Origin: Larus michahellis
Lineage: Eukaryota > Chordata > Aves > Charadriiformes > Laridae
DNA length: 64,000 nucleotides
Reading direction: 5' to 3'
NCBI RefSeq assembly: GCF_964199755.1
Contig: NC_133903.1
Coordinates: 2,237,001 to 2,301,000, forward strand
The notes under the pieces are model-generated. The model was not told where the DNA came from. It was given only the letters and a program-made list of their open reading frames with translations, and made no database searches. Of the stretch, positions 7,501 through 17,008 are shown piece after piece; within the stretch, counting starts at the first letter, position 1, and every line of letters begins with the position of its first letter. Position numbers and translations under genes: made by a program.

Positions 7501-10431
7501 AAAAAAACTCACCCTTGAAATGTGACCCAAGTGCCACTAAAAGCAAAAAACTGATAAGGCAAATAAGAAAATCCCCAGAAATATTTTTCTTAAGAAAATA
7601 AACAACTGCCCCCAAGCCCCACAAAATGCAGCCCTCGACGATAAGGACACAGACCAAGACTCTTAAATATTGTCGCAACTGAAACGACACATTTGAGAAA
7701 CAGCATTGCAAGCACGTCCTTAACTTCTCGACCTGCCAGTACCGTTTCCGTGTTGGATGTGGTAGAATATGGGTATGGCTGGTCTGTCCGCAAACACATC
7801 CGCCGTGTTCAGAAGGGCGTCCTTTACTGCCTCGTAGCCAGTCAACACCACCACCCTCTGGAACCCCAAATGGACGGTGAACACGGGGCCATATTTCTCT
7901 GAAATCTAGAAGGTGAGAAAAATCACAGCATAGAAGTTGTCAGTGGGAGCAGCATGTCCTGCTGGGGCGGCCGAAGAGTTGCCTTCCCTCCTCCTTTGGT
8001 GGCCAGAGGGCTGGAGGGAAGGCAGACATAAATCCCCGAGACACCAAAACGAAAGAGGAATCAAAGCAAATAAACGCTGGTGTGTTAAACCCAACAGCTT
8101 CCATAAAACTACTGTTTTCCTGAGCTGGGTGGACTCAGGTTGGCCCAGTGGGTTAAGGAGGCAGAAGGTAACGAGGCACTTTGGACACCACCAGCAGCAT
8201 AAAAGCATCACCAAGACAGCTATGGAGCTGTAGCACGAACGACCACCACGAGAAGATGGATGAGCAGAAGTGTCCTCATTTACTAGAAAAAGTTAAATAA
8301 AAGCTTTGTTGTCATTAATGCAAAGAGGTATGTAATATGATTCCCCGAGGATGGATGGATGGATGAAGGCATAAGGAACGACTGCTCTTTCAACTTGCCT
8401 TAGGAAATCACCACAATACTGCACTCCGCTTTTTATTCCTGCTACACCGCAGTTTCCAAGCCACTGCACAGCAGGACTTTAGGGTGAGATCTGAGGTACC
8501 AGGTAGCAGGAGCTCTCTGGAGGCTCACAAACATGGTCCTGCCAGGCCTTACGAGGAACTCAGACTTGACCGAGAGGAAGGGAGTTGAAACTGCATAAAG
8601 CCATCATGAGATCAACCCTGGTGTCCCATAAAAGGAGACCAGTTCTGGCAACGTAAATCAGAGGAGGCTCCAAAGCTTAGCAACCCCTCCTGCTGTACCA
8701 AAGCCAACAGGTAGCCCCGGCAGATTTTAACCTGTGCTTCACCAACACGGCCAGATTTGGTCTATTTAGGCAAAAAAATAGTTCACAGCACACTGATTTC
8801 AACCATTTGTTCAAAATAACGTTTCGGCTGTTGCACCATCTACCGTGCAACTTCCACGGGGAAACTCTTTAGGGATTCTCCTTTTTGGGGGAGGATTTGC
8901 TACTCCAGGTCATTTGTTGACACCTTAGAAGTCTTCCGGCAAGTCAGCTTTCAGATCATTACTGCAGTTCCACAAGCCCGGTATAAAATCTCACCCCACC
9001 AGTAGCTTCAGCCCAGGGGACCCTCTCGCCGTCCCCTGTCCTTCGCGGTCAGGACAGAGCAGACAAAGTCTGCTCTGCCCTGACCGCGAAGGACAGGGGA
9101 CGGCGAGAGGGTCCTCCAGGCTGCAACCATAGACCACTTTCCCAGTTGGTTTCACCAGGAGACCCCCTTCCCAGTTGACTTCTTGATGCTATCGTTCAAC
9201 GGAGGAAAGAAGGCACCAGTGTGGCCAGTGTGCCCAATACCTTCCCCCAAGTCTATGCGTCACCAAGATGCCGTCGCCTTGTTCCTACGTCCTCAAGACA
9301 CCTCCTTTCCAGCCTCTGCTTTCCTTATTCTTCCCAACCTTCTCCCCTACCCTCCCCAGCAGAAGGATCTCAGGTCTTGCCAGAAACAGGAACACCAGCC
9401 CAAACCCGTTTCCCACCTCCCAAGCTCTGGGTGTTGAGCCCACTGGGAGCTGGCTGGCGTTAAGATCAAGATGCATCTCCACGGGCATCTTGGAGGCCCC
9501 TCGCATGGCACTGAGACAGGAATGAGATGGGGAAAGTCAGCTCCTCCTCCCCGCATAGCGCCAAGCAGGTCAGAGGGCTGCTGGCAGCCTGGTGTTAAAA
9601 GGCTTGGTGGAAGGTGCGGGATATTCACACCCCGCGTCCTGACGTGGGGAATGCCCGCTGAGCCACATTTTGGCTCCGAGAGACTAAATACATTGAAATT
9701 TCCCCCTTTTTTTTCCTGTCAGATAGATGTGAGGCAACTGGGATTCCCGCAGAGAGCCTCGTCTTGCGTAAATCCAAGTCATTCACTGTTTCAAATGATT
9801 TCTCCTACATCTCTTCTTCGGGCTGTGCTGTATGAATTCCCGTTCTCGTGAAAAACTGGCAACATGAATAAGAAATACAAGCTATTTTGGCAACGACAAT
9901 GAAGCATCCATCATTCGATTTGGCTACGTGGATCCTCAAATATTTTAAAGTATTTCACAACACAAGGAAGACGCCAAAATTTAGGTCCCTGGGTTTGATC
10001 TGGTGCAGATACTCATAGTTTTCCATGTGCGGGTAGTTGCCGTGTAAGCACTGCTCATATTTACCATCACCCTCTGCAGAGCTGGGATTTAACAGTTTCC
10101 TTGGTCATTCTGAAAGCTTTAAAACATCACAGTTCTTTAAAAACACATTTGGCACTGAAAATCATCTCAGAACTGTCACCAGAGGAGGATTTGAAATAGG
10201 TCCATGCTGGCATTTAACAGCCTAGAAACAAAGGACGTTTGTTCTTACCTTCATTAGCGACTTGTCTTGTCTTCTCATGTCCAGCAAATGCAGGTTGCCG
10301 ACGACGGGAAGAGGAAACGGACCAGGAGGCAAATTTAAAGCTGATTGCTTGAAAACATTAAAAACATAGAGTGCAGCTGATAAAAGCAACGCACACACGC
10401 CGCAGATGAAGAGGGGGGTGAAGGCAGCCAT
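1321..10431 (-). CDS. CYP2W1: Cytochrome P450 2W1, complete nine-exon gene
   Basis: This is a microsomal heme monooxygenase of family CYP2. The coding exons, 5' to 3', are 10431-10249, 7905-7743, 6463-6314, 6203-6046, 4605-4435, 3407-3266, 2961-2777, 2164-2023 and 1508-1321. They total 1482 bp, or 493 residues plus stop (human CYP2W1 is about 490). All introns are GT-AG with the phases usual for CYP2. Visible features are an N-terminal hydrophobic anchor (residues about 4-25), the hinge LPPGPFPLP, C-helix W125KKTR129, I-helix AGTETTS (299-305), K-helix E356VQR359 and heme loop FSTGRRNCIGE with Cys436. The start ATG at 10431-10429 has a strong context (A at -3, G at +4) and an in-frame stop lies upstream. 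CYP2W1 is favoured over other CYP2s by the tail DTTAEAGFTMRP, by NITFAILFGKRFDYEDP and by the neighbouring C7orf50. Birds may have a second CYP2W paralogue (CYP2W2), so the subfamily member number is less certain. No frameshift or premature stop was seen. Confidence 0.95.
1509..2022 (-). other. CYP2W1: CYP2W1 intron 8
   Basis: This 514-bp intron has donor GTAACG and acceptor TTGCAG. Nothing else recognised inside it. Confidence 0.8.
2023..2164 (-). CDS. CYP2W1: CYP2W1 exon 8
   Basis: The exon is 142 bp, the standard CYP2 exon 8 size, with acceptor CTGCAG and donor G|GTAACG. It encodes residues 385-432, from GTTVIPLLASVLLDKTQW to FLPFSTG. It includes the meander segment FNPNHFLD (the PERF-like region) and the first half of the heme loop. 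Confidence 0.95.
2165..2776 (-). other. CYP2W1: CYP2W1 intron 7
   Basis: This 612-bp intron has donor GTACTT and acceptor CTGCAG. No repeat or RNA gene recognised. Confidence 0.8.
2777..2961 (-). CDS. CYP2W1: CYP2W1 exon 7 (K-helix exon)
   Basis: The exon is 185 bp, with acceptor CCTCCAG and donor AAG|GTACTT. It encodes residues 324-384, including the invariant ExxR pair in HEVQRF and the substrate-recognition strand LLPHVPRCTSVDT. It is one codon shorter than the usual 188-bp CYP2 exon 7. My recalled human CYP2W1 shares that length. Confidence 0.94.
2962..3265 (-). other. CYP2W1: CYP2W1 intron 6
   Basis: This 304-bp intron has donor GTGAGA and acceptor CTCCAG. Nothing else recognised. Confidence 0.8.
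3266..3407 (-). CDS. CYP2W1: CYP2W1 exon 6 (I-helix exon)
   Basis: The exon is 142 bp, the canonical CYP2 exon 6 size. It encodes EENKSNTLFHDAN followed by the I-helix with AGTETTS, the oxygen-activation groove. The acceptor is the AG at 3409-3408, behind a T-rich tract. A second AG 14 bases further in has no pyrimidine tract and would break the frame, so the first is chosen. The donor is A|GTGAGA. Confidence 0.93.
3408..4434 (-). other. CYP2W1: CYP2W1 intron 5
   Basis: This is a 1.03-kb GT-AG intron. Overlapping open frames of about 180 codons lie on opposite strands at 3647-4309, a sign of stop-poor GC-rich sequence rather than a gene. No repeat or RNA recognised. Confidence 0.75.
4435..4605 (-). 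CDS. CYP2W1: CYP2W1 exon 5
   Basis: The exon is 171 bp (57 codons, phase 0 at both ends), with acceptor TTTTTAG and donor GAG|GTATTT. It encodes LFNFYPFLGFLLKPHK through MSYIDALVFKQE, the F-G to H helix region. It aligns by pattern with human LFNVYPWLG and SYVDALIQQ. The frame is open throughout. Confidence 0.93.
4606..6045 (-). other. CYP2W1: CYP2W1 intron 4
   Basis: This 1.44-kb GT-AG intron is AT-rich, with poly-A/T runs near its 3' end (about 4610-4650). It contains one CR1 3' tail at 5861-5938. No other recognisable element. Confidence 0.8.
5861..5938 (+). repeat. CR1 LINE 3'-end fragment
   Basis: The diagnostic CR1 tail is present: TGCCCAGGGCAG, then TTGAACTAGATGATC, then GGTCCCTTCCAACCCC, then ATTCTATGATTC. 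Only about 78 bp remain, a strongly 5'-truncated copy typical of CR1. It lies in CYP2W1 intron 4, antisense to the gene. Confidence 0.9.
6046..6203 (-). CDS. CYP2W1: CYP2W1 exon 4 (contains NIT sequon)
   Basis: The exon is 158 bp, three bases below the common 161-bp CYP2 exon 4. The acceptor is TTTCTAG and the donor CAT|GTAAGG. It encodes GPFKLRFLNMAPTNITFAILFGKRFDYEDP through GSPFLH. Asn180 sits in an N-I-T sequon, at the position of the glycosylated Asn177 described for human CYP2W1. Confidence 0.94.
6314..6463 (-). CDS. CYP2W1: CYP2W1 exon 3 (C-helix exon)
   Basis: The exon is exactly 150 bp, the standard CYP2 exon 3 size, with acceptor TCCGTAG and donor G|GTGAGC. It encodes VFFSSRELWKKTRRFTVATM and onward to ELIKSFKG. 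W125 and R129 form the conserved WxxxR that contacts a heme propionate. Confidence 0.95.
6464..7742 (-). other. CYP2W1: CYP2W1 intron 2
   Basis: This is a 1.28-kb GT-AG intron. It has a C-run near 6953-6963 and an A-run near 7150-7164. Several open frames of about 100-145 codons cross it in different frames without resemblance to known proteins. No repeat family recognised. Confidence 0.75.
7743..7905 (-). CDS. CYP2W1: CYP2W1 exon 2
   Basis: The exon is exactly 163 bp, the standard CYP2 exon 2 size, with acceptor CTTCTAG and donor G|GTACTG. It encodes ISEKYGPVFTVHLGFQRVVV, LTGYEAVKDALLNTADVFADRP and the B-C loop to HGN. It is phase 0 at the start and phase 1 at the end. Confidence 0.95.
7906..10248 (-). 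other. CYP2W1: CYP2W1 intron 1
   Basis: At 2.34 kb this is the largest intron of the gene. Its notable content is the long inverted repeat at 9018-9114. There is also a short ATGG-type run at 8351-8365. No exon or CR1 piece seen. Confidence 0.8.
9018..9114. repeat. Long near-perfect inverted repeat (hairpin)
   Basis: Two 47-bp arms, 9018-9064 and 9068-9114, are reverse complements with one mismatch (9054 against 9078). Only three bases (AAA, 9065-9067) separate them. A wobble (9017/9115) and one more pair (9016/9116) extend the stem. The arms are GC-rich, so intron-1 RNA from either strand could fold into a very stable hairpin. The sequence is not part of a family I recognise. The tiny loop points to a fold-back or template-switch event, or a sequencing/assembly artefact, rather than a typical microRNA precursor. 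Confidence 0.93.
10249..10431 (-). CDS. CYP2W1: CYP2W1 exon 1 (signal anchor)
   Basis: This holds 61 codons from ATG (10431-10429) to donor AAG|GTAAGA. It encodes MAAFTPLFICGVCALLLSAA, a hydrophobic ER-targeting segment. The hinge LPPGPFPLPVVGNLHLL and QDKSLMK follow. The reading frame extends 11 codons further upstream without an ATG, so this ATG is the first usable start. Its context GGAACATGG is strong. Confidence 0.92.
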
Positions 10432-10515
10432 GTTCCGGTGGAGCCTGCCTTTCTGGAAAGCCACTGGGACACCTTTATGAGAATGCTCCCATTATTGCAT
10501 TATATTTATTTAGAC
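10432..10515 (-). promoter_or_regulatory. CYP2W1: CYP2W1 5' leader and possible core promoter
   Basis: The bases upstream of the ATG contain an AT-rich block at about 10495-10512, with TATAATGCAATAAT on the minus strand. That could serve as a weak TATA-like element or a C/EBP-type half site. A non-coding first exon further upstream cannot be excluded. The assignment rests only on position. Confidence 0.25.
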
Positions 10516-13398
10516 TAAATGATGTCAGGGGTTTTTGCTGCAATCTTCCCCTCCACCCCCAGCTCTCCACAAAAAATTGTTTTGTCTGCCAAAGGCAAAG
10601 TCCAAGCCCAGCAGGTGGAGGTGCAGGCTTGCAGGCTCCCCGCCAAGAGCAGCGGGGCAGGTCGGCTTCGTTTCCAGAGCCCAGCTCAGATTCTTTGCCT
10701 GCAATAATTTCATAGAATGTTTCCAGGGATGGGGCATCTACCACCTCTCCTTTTCCTGGCACCCGGGAGTCCCATATCTGCTTTACTATTAGGCATCAAT
10801 CATAAATTTCTCTTAAGATTTCCTCTTCATCCCACTCTTCCATCCTCTTCTCTGAACACAGACAGCTCTTTACTTTCTGCCTTCTCCCTCCTGGCCTTAC
10901 AAATGCTGATCCCAAAATAATCCTTCAGGGCAGACAGGCATTGCTGGTCCCACGGTGGAGCGAAGGAGAAGCAGGTCCTGCAGGCGAAGAGTCCTGCTCC
11001 AGGCCATGTGTGACCTGGGTGGGCAGCTGGTGGACGACATCTTCCCTCCTCCTCCACCTCCTCGTGTCCTGGCGTTGAAGCATTTTCACCCAGTGAAGGG
11101 GAACAGAACTGGGAAATCTTCACGTGCGGAAAAATCAGGACCCGTCTGTTGCGTCTGCAGGTTAGGAGCCCTGTGGCTTATCTCTGCGCTCTTCCTATCG
11201 ACACTTTGGATCTGGACTGTCCTAAAGACCTATAGGGTGTGCAGACAGCAAGCTACTCCTCCTGACCTCAGAGCAGCCCTAGAGCCTGACCTGATTCACC
11301 AGCCCTGTGTAAAACACGTAACAAGGCACTTTGACAGTTCTTACTCTCCGTACTGCGGGCTACGTTACTGAAAGCTCAATAAAATGCAGAGTTGCTGACC
11401 CCCTCTTGGTTTTTTCGCCATTGGAGGCTGATGGAAAACTAATTCACCGCTGCAAACTCCGAAGTTGTAATCCAGTGTCTTGCTTCCCTCTTTCACGGGT
11501 GGGTCAGGAGGGGCATTTCCTCCCGCTCCCCATCCAGTGTTAACTGGTACCACTTTCACCCTATACATGACAAAAGGGATATAAACCCCGTGTCCTGGAG
11601 AGCTGGATTGTTGAATCAAAAAGAATGTGGAAGGCTTTGTAAAAGATCTGCCTTTCCACTGGTTTCTGGCAGTGTCTAACAGAGCGAGACCTGTCGGAGA
11701 CACTGGTGGAAACAGACATCACTTTTGTAAAATTTCTTTTTGTAAAATCACAAACAACGCAATGGTCCCGTAGGTAGGAAACAAGCATTTGACATCTTTT
11801 TTTTGGAGCCCTTTTAGATCACAAGGATTTTGTACTGCTCCATACTGTGATATGAGATGGTATCAGCCTTGCGGATGCTTTGGGACCCTTCCAAGGTGCA
11901 GCAAGATTCCCACCTACGCTGGACACAGCGCGCATTCCAACCTGGACTCTCCCGTCCGTCTCAGGCCATGGACGGACAGGAGAGGGCTCAGCTCGGACCC
12001 TGCCCTCTCTCAAACGGCCCATCCATCCCAAACCCACTGGTGTCACAAACACCAGCACCTGCGTAAGAGCAGGAGACTGGGAGTCTGGACACGCGCGTTT
12101 GGGCCCTTGCTTGGACAATGGCTTGTCTACGTGGCTTTGAGGAGCGCGGAGCGGGGCTGTGTCCCGGGACGTCCCCGCAGCCTGTGAACGCAGCCTTGTC
12201 CCCGCGGCTCCCGGGCGCTGACTCGCTCCTGCCCTTTCGCTGTGGCCATTTCTGGGACGGCTTTTGGGCTCCCTGGAGAAAGGAAGTAAGCAGGACACGG
12301 TGTAGGAACGGCATCATCTCACACCGTAAGAATTACCAAAAGCAAGAGGCAGAGAGATGTCACTCTGACACTAAAAATGTCCTTATGCTTCCCAAAGAGA
12401 AGGGAGCAGGGAAGCGACCAGCACCCAGCCTGCCCGGCGGGAGGAAGGTTACTCATTACCTGTGGGGTGAAAGAGGCAAAGCCGGGCAAGATAACAGCAT
12501 CTCAGATGGCCCACAAAAACATTTTCGCCTAAGAGATTTAAGTTAAAAATTAAAATGAAAATTAATCTTTGTCTAGGAGTAAATGATCTCCGAAAAAAAA
12601 AAATCAAAACCTCCCCCGTCAGGGCAGGGTCATGTCACAAGTCACAGGAGAAATTACAGAAAGGGCGGCACAGAGAGAAAAGCCCTTACGCAGAAGCGCC
12701 CCGGGACCCAACCACCCACGGGTTTGCACTTGGGAAAGAAAGTCCTTGGGCCGCGTATAATTATTTGCAGGTCGAGCCCTTCCAAATCAGCCACTCCTGG
12801 ACAAAGAGGACCAGAGAGCAGAAAGCGAGGTCTCCTTCCCTGCGTCTGTCCTCGGAGCCAGCAATGGGCACGTGGGGTTAAAAATTCAGAGCGTGATCAT
12901 CGGCATTGCTGGACCCAACCTGGCGTGTCAGGGACCAGCAGCCGCTCAGCCCTGCTCCTGCAGGAGTTGGCAGGAGAGGGAGCCTTCAAACCCCGGCACC
13001 GTGGTATTCGGGGCTGCGTTGCTCAGGTGGATAAATCCGTCCCCCAGAGCGTCAGCTGGCAGTGCTGAGCGGCATGGTGGTGTTCACCAGCACGTCCAGC
13101 GGCCACACGCAGAGCCGTCGGTTGGTGCTCTCCAGCCCCACAGCCAAGTCCCCGTCCCAGCCACCCCCGTCCCCAGCCTCTCCCGGAGCCGGGCAGCACT
13201 CACGAACTACTGTCCTTTCAAAAGAGAAGCTTCCCTGAGAGCAGTAAACGGGGTTCCTTCCTCTTCTTGCAATCTAATCACTTTCAGCGCCACCAGGGAC
13301 ATCTGGTGATGCAAAGGAATTTAACTTCTGCTTTAGAGAGAAAGGCCGCAGTCCCAAACCAGGCTGCCCATTTCTTTGATTCTAGAATATTTTTCACA

Positions 13399-13577
13399 CA
13401 GAATCACAGAACAGTTTGGGTTGGAAAGGACCCTGAAGACCACCCAGTGCCACCCCTTGCCCTGGGCAGGGACACCTCCCACCAGCCCGGGTTGCTCCAA
13501 GCCCCGTCCAACCTGGCCTTGAACCCCTCCAGGGATGGGGCACTGACAACTTCCCTGGGCAACCTGTTCCAAGGTGA
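13399..13577 (-). repeat. CR1 LINE fragment, minus orientation
   Basis: Reading the minus strand, a CR1 3' segment is visible: GGTTGCCCAGGGAAGTTGTC, then CCATCCCTGGAGGGGTTCAA, the TGCCCAGGGCAAGGGGTGGC motif, and CCTTTCCAACCCAAACTGTT ending TTCTGTGATTCTG. It is 5'-truncated, and the upstream limit near 13577 is approximate. Confidence 0.9.
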
Positions 13578-14484
13578 TTGCATTGAAATAACCCGGCAGC
13601 AGAGGCGAACGCCCCGTCCCCCCCCAGCACACTTGGCAGCTCCAGCCTGAAGCTGCTTCACCCGGTGAGCGCTGGGCTGAGACATTCCGTCTCCTCGGGA
13701 CCAGCCTGACAGAGCCTCCGCTCTCAGACCTTTCACTCTTTCCTGAGGCTTCGGGGTTTGCTCTTCACCATCACACCGGGCTCCTCCAGCACCACTGGCA
13801 AACCCAGCTGTGGCACATTTTAAAGCAGGATTTTCTGTGCTTTTTAAATTCTCCTTCCTTCATGGTCTCATCCCATCTGCCCGCTCTCTGATCCTTGGAG
13901 CTCCAATCCCAGCTTTTAGCTGGTGCTTAATTATGCACAAACGCGACACATTTAAAATAAAACCTTTCTTGCTCCTCTCTTTCTGCATGAATATTTCAGC
14001 TTCTCCCCTTCCCTCTTCCCCGATGGCGCCGTGGGCAGCCCTGCCCTGCCTCCGCAGCCTTCACCTGCACATCCCAGGTAAACAAACATCCCAGCTCTGC
14101 ACATCCCAGCCTGTGCCCGGGCAGCAAAGCCCCACTGCCATGCCCAGCACCGCGGGGACCACCACCTCCGCTGCCCAGATCGCCCTGCACCCGCACGGAC
14201 GCATCCTCACGCCACCGCCACCTTCCTGGCACCAACCGAGCCAGGACCGGCAGCTCTTCCAATGCAAACAGGGAATCACGGGCAGGAGAAACCTCCCACC
14301 TCCACAGTCCCGTGTTGCTACACACCAAACAGGAGCCACCCTCGCCCAGATAAAGAGGTCACGGTCTCCAGGTTGGGTTTTCCGGTTGCAACCTTGAAAA
14401 CACCATTCCCTCTCCCTGCGAGTGGCTCTGCCTCCCCATCCCCATCTCCATGAAGGCCCCTCAAGCAAGGGCCAGCTGGTGGGA

Positions 14485-14970
14485 CAAGAAAGACATGGAG
14501 CTGTTAGAGCGGGGCCAGAGGAGGCCCCGGAGCTGCTGGGAGGGCTGGAGCCCCTCTGCTGTGAGGACAGGCTGAGAGAGCTGGGGGGGTTCAGCCTGGA
14601 GGAGAGAAGGCTCCGGGGAGACCTTCCAGCCCCTTCCAGTCCCTAAAGGGGCTCCGGGAAAGCTGGGGAGGGACTCTGGAGCAGGGAGGGGAGCCATGGG
14701 ACGAGGGGGAAGGGTTTTACACTGAAAGAGGGGAGATTTAGGTTAGGTATTAGGAAGAAACTCTTGGCCATGAGGGTGGTGAGCCCCTGGCCCAGGTTGC
14801 CCAGAGAAGCTGTGGCTGCCCCATCCCTGGAGGGGTTCAAGGCCAGGTTGGACGGGGCTTGGGGCAACCTGGGCTGGTGGGAGGTGTCCCTGCCCAGGGC
14901 AGGGGGTGGCACTGGGTGGGCTTTAAGGTCCCTTCCAGCCCAACCCATTCTGTGATTCAATGATTCTATG
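14485..14970 (+). repeat. CR1 LINE fragment, about 490 bp
   Basis: The copy begins near AAGAAAGACATGGAGCTGTT. It continues through GAGAGAGCTGGGGGGGTTCA, the TTTTACACTGAAAGAGGGGA segment and GGTTGCCCAGAGAAGC. It ends with GTGATTCAATGATTCTATG. It closely resembles the copies at 16696-17008 and 57063-57482, so these are probably one subfamily. It retains only the last part of ORF2 and the 3' UTR. Confidence 0.93.
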
Positions 14971-16695
14971 CTGCAGGACCCGCGGGTCCCTGTGAAGGAG
15001 CCGCAGCCCAACGGCCTGGGTGGCCTCGGCAGCACTCTCCCTGCTCCACAGCTGCAGGAGCAAACCAAGCCCTTCTCCATTTATTTTTCTTGCAAGCTGT
15101 GTTTTAAATGTTACCCTGAACGGCCCTTTGAAGCAGCACGAGCCGCCTCGGACATTTCTCTTCAGCTAATTAACACATGTCGACAGCCGTGACAGCCCGG
15201 TGCAGCCCGAGCCCAAACCCCAGCGCCCAAACCCCCCAGCGCCGGGCACAGCCAAGGTGCCGCTGACCCTGGGACCAGCCAGCGCCTTTAAGCCATTAAT
15301 TAACTCTGACTTCCAGGTTGGAGCTGCCTATCGAGAATTTGTGTCTCGCAACAGAGCTGGGGGGCAGCGGCTCCTACTGGGTTTGCAGAGGTTTGGGGTT
15401 TTCTCTTCAGAGCTGCAGGCCAGGCATTTCTCAGAGGAAGGTGAAAGTGTTTAAATGGTGTTAGGTGGGATGCAAGTGTCTACAGTCCTGTGCAGATTGT
15501 GTTTTAAAACGCCCCATCGTACCTCTCGGTTCCTGGGGTCCATCTCTCATTTCAGCAGCGCTTCACCCTTCACTTCAACATGAAGTGCACTCCAGCTAAA
15601 GCAATGCCATTATCCCTGGTTTACAGAAGGAAAATCCAGATGGAAAAGGGAAAAGGTTAGTTCAAAGGCCACACGGGACAGTGACAGAAACAAGAGCAGA
15701 ACCGCAGTCATCACTAAGAGGCGTATGAAAAAGGGCGATGCAGTAAATGTGCCCCCAGCAGATAATAAAGTAATTCAATCTATTGCAATTTGGGTATTTT
15801 CTCACCCGTGGAGCACTGGAAACACGACTTGCAGTTGCAAAATCCAGGCTGTGGTTTTAAACCTGTCGTCTCAGCGGGGGCAACGCTGAGAAACGAGCCC
15901 AAGTCCATTCCAGAGCCATTCCAAAGGAACACGGACCCCCCCTGGAAGCATTTCAGGGGTTTGCAAATGGTGGGGTTCCAAAATGCTAACGTATCGCTGC
16001 GCTGCATCTCCAGCCCCAGGGGCACCGCGCTCCTTCTGAGGTCACAGATTAATATTTAATCCAATCAGTGATTTTAAGTTAAAACCTAGCAGTATTAGCT
16101 GAGCGGGTTAGCAGCATGGATAGTTATCAACCCGCCGTACGTCAATGCGGCGCTCGCCCATTTTGGGGAAGGATTACAGCGCTCGCCAGCCCCCTTTCCC
16201 TCGTGCTAGCGATTCTTCAGGAACCAGGCAAAAAATCCTTAGAGGTTCGCTCCATAAACAATTTGCCAGTAAAAGTCTAGTTAGGTCAGAGACATATGGT
16301 CTTGAACCAGTAAAAAATTCCGTGGCTGCAATGTTATTAAGGTGACAAAATGTGGACGTATTTCAGAAGCTGCTGAGCAGAGGACTGAAAATTGTGTCAC
16401 CGTCAGTCTTCATCAGGCAAACTTTTGCTCTCCTAAGCCAGCAAAAAAGGGAAAAGGCAACAGTTTTGCTCATGCAAACAGCTTTTTTCTTGCTATCGTT
16501 ATCAACTACGAGCATGAAGATGACACAAAAGACCTTTTCTGAACTGGCTTTTCCCAGCCATTAAAATATCGTTAGAGCTCCACAGCCTTAGCGGAACAGG
16601 GGACGATGGAAGGGAAGACAGAAGTAGTCAGCACACCTTCTGCACTGCAATTGTATAGTTATGATAACATAAATCCAGTTGTTGAAATGAAATCC

Positions 16696-17008
16696 AGGGA
16701 GACCTTATAGCCCATTCCAGTATCTGACGGGGGCCTACAAGAGGATGAGGGGTAATGGCTTCAGACTGGAAGAGGGGAGATTTAGAGGAGATCTGAGGAA
16801 GAAATTCTTTGCTGTGAGGGGGGTGAGCCCCTGGCCCAGGTTGCCCAGAGAAGCTGTGGCTGCCCCATCCCTGGAGGGGTTCAAGGCCAGGTTGGACGGG
16901 GCTTGGAGCAACCTGGGCTGGTGGGAGGTGTCCCTGCCCAGGGCAGGGGGTGGCACTGGGTGGGCTTTAAGGTCCCTTCCAGCCCAAACCGTTCTGTGAT
17001 TCTACGAT
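16696..17008 (+). repeat. CR1 LINE fragment, about 310 bp
   Basis: It begins within the CAGGGAGACCTTATAGC segment and carries AGAGGGGAGATTTAGAGGAG. It has the GGTTGCCCAGAGAAGCTGTG block and ends GTTCTGTGATTCTACGATT. The 3' two thirds nearly match the copies at 14.7-15.0 kb and 57.2-57.5 kb. Confidence 0.93.

Noticed and set aside
10432-10464. Eleven-codon upstream extension of CYP2W1 exon 1
   Set aside because: The extended frame begins at GTG, not ATG. The ATG at 10431-10429 has the strong context and gives the family's usual N-terminus.
10718-10765. Possible ancient CR1 trace (GGGATGGGGCATCTACCACC)
   Set aside because: The resemblance to a CR1 minus-strand motif covers only about 20 bases, too little to annotate with confidence.
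13810-14397. 195-codon plus-strand open frame
   Set aside because: It is rich in Pro, Ser and His from C-rich sequence and partly mirrored by antisense frames. No known protein pattern.
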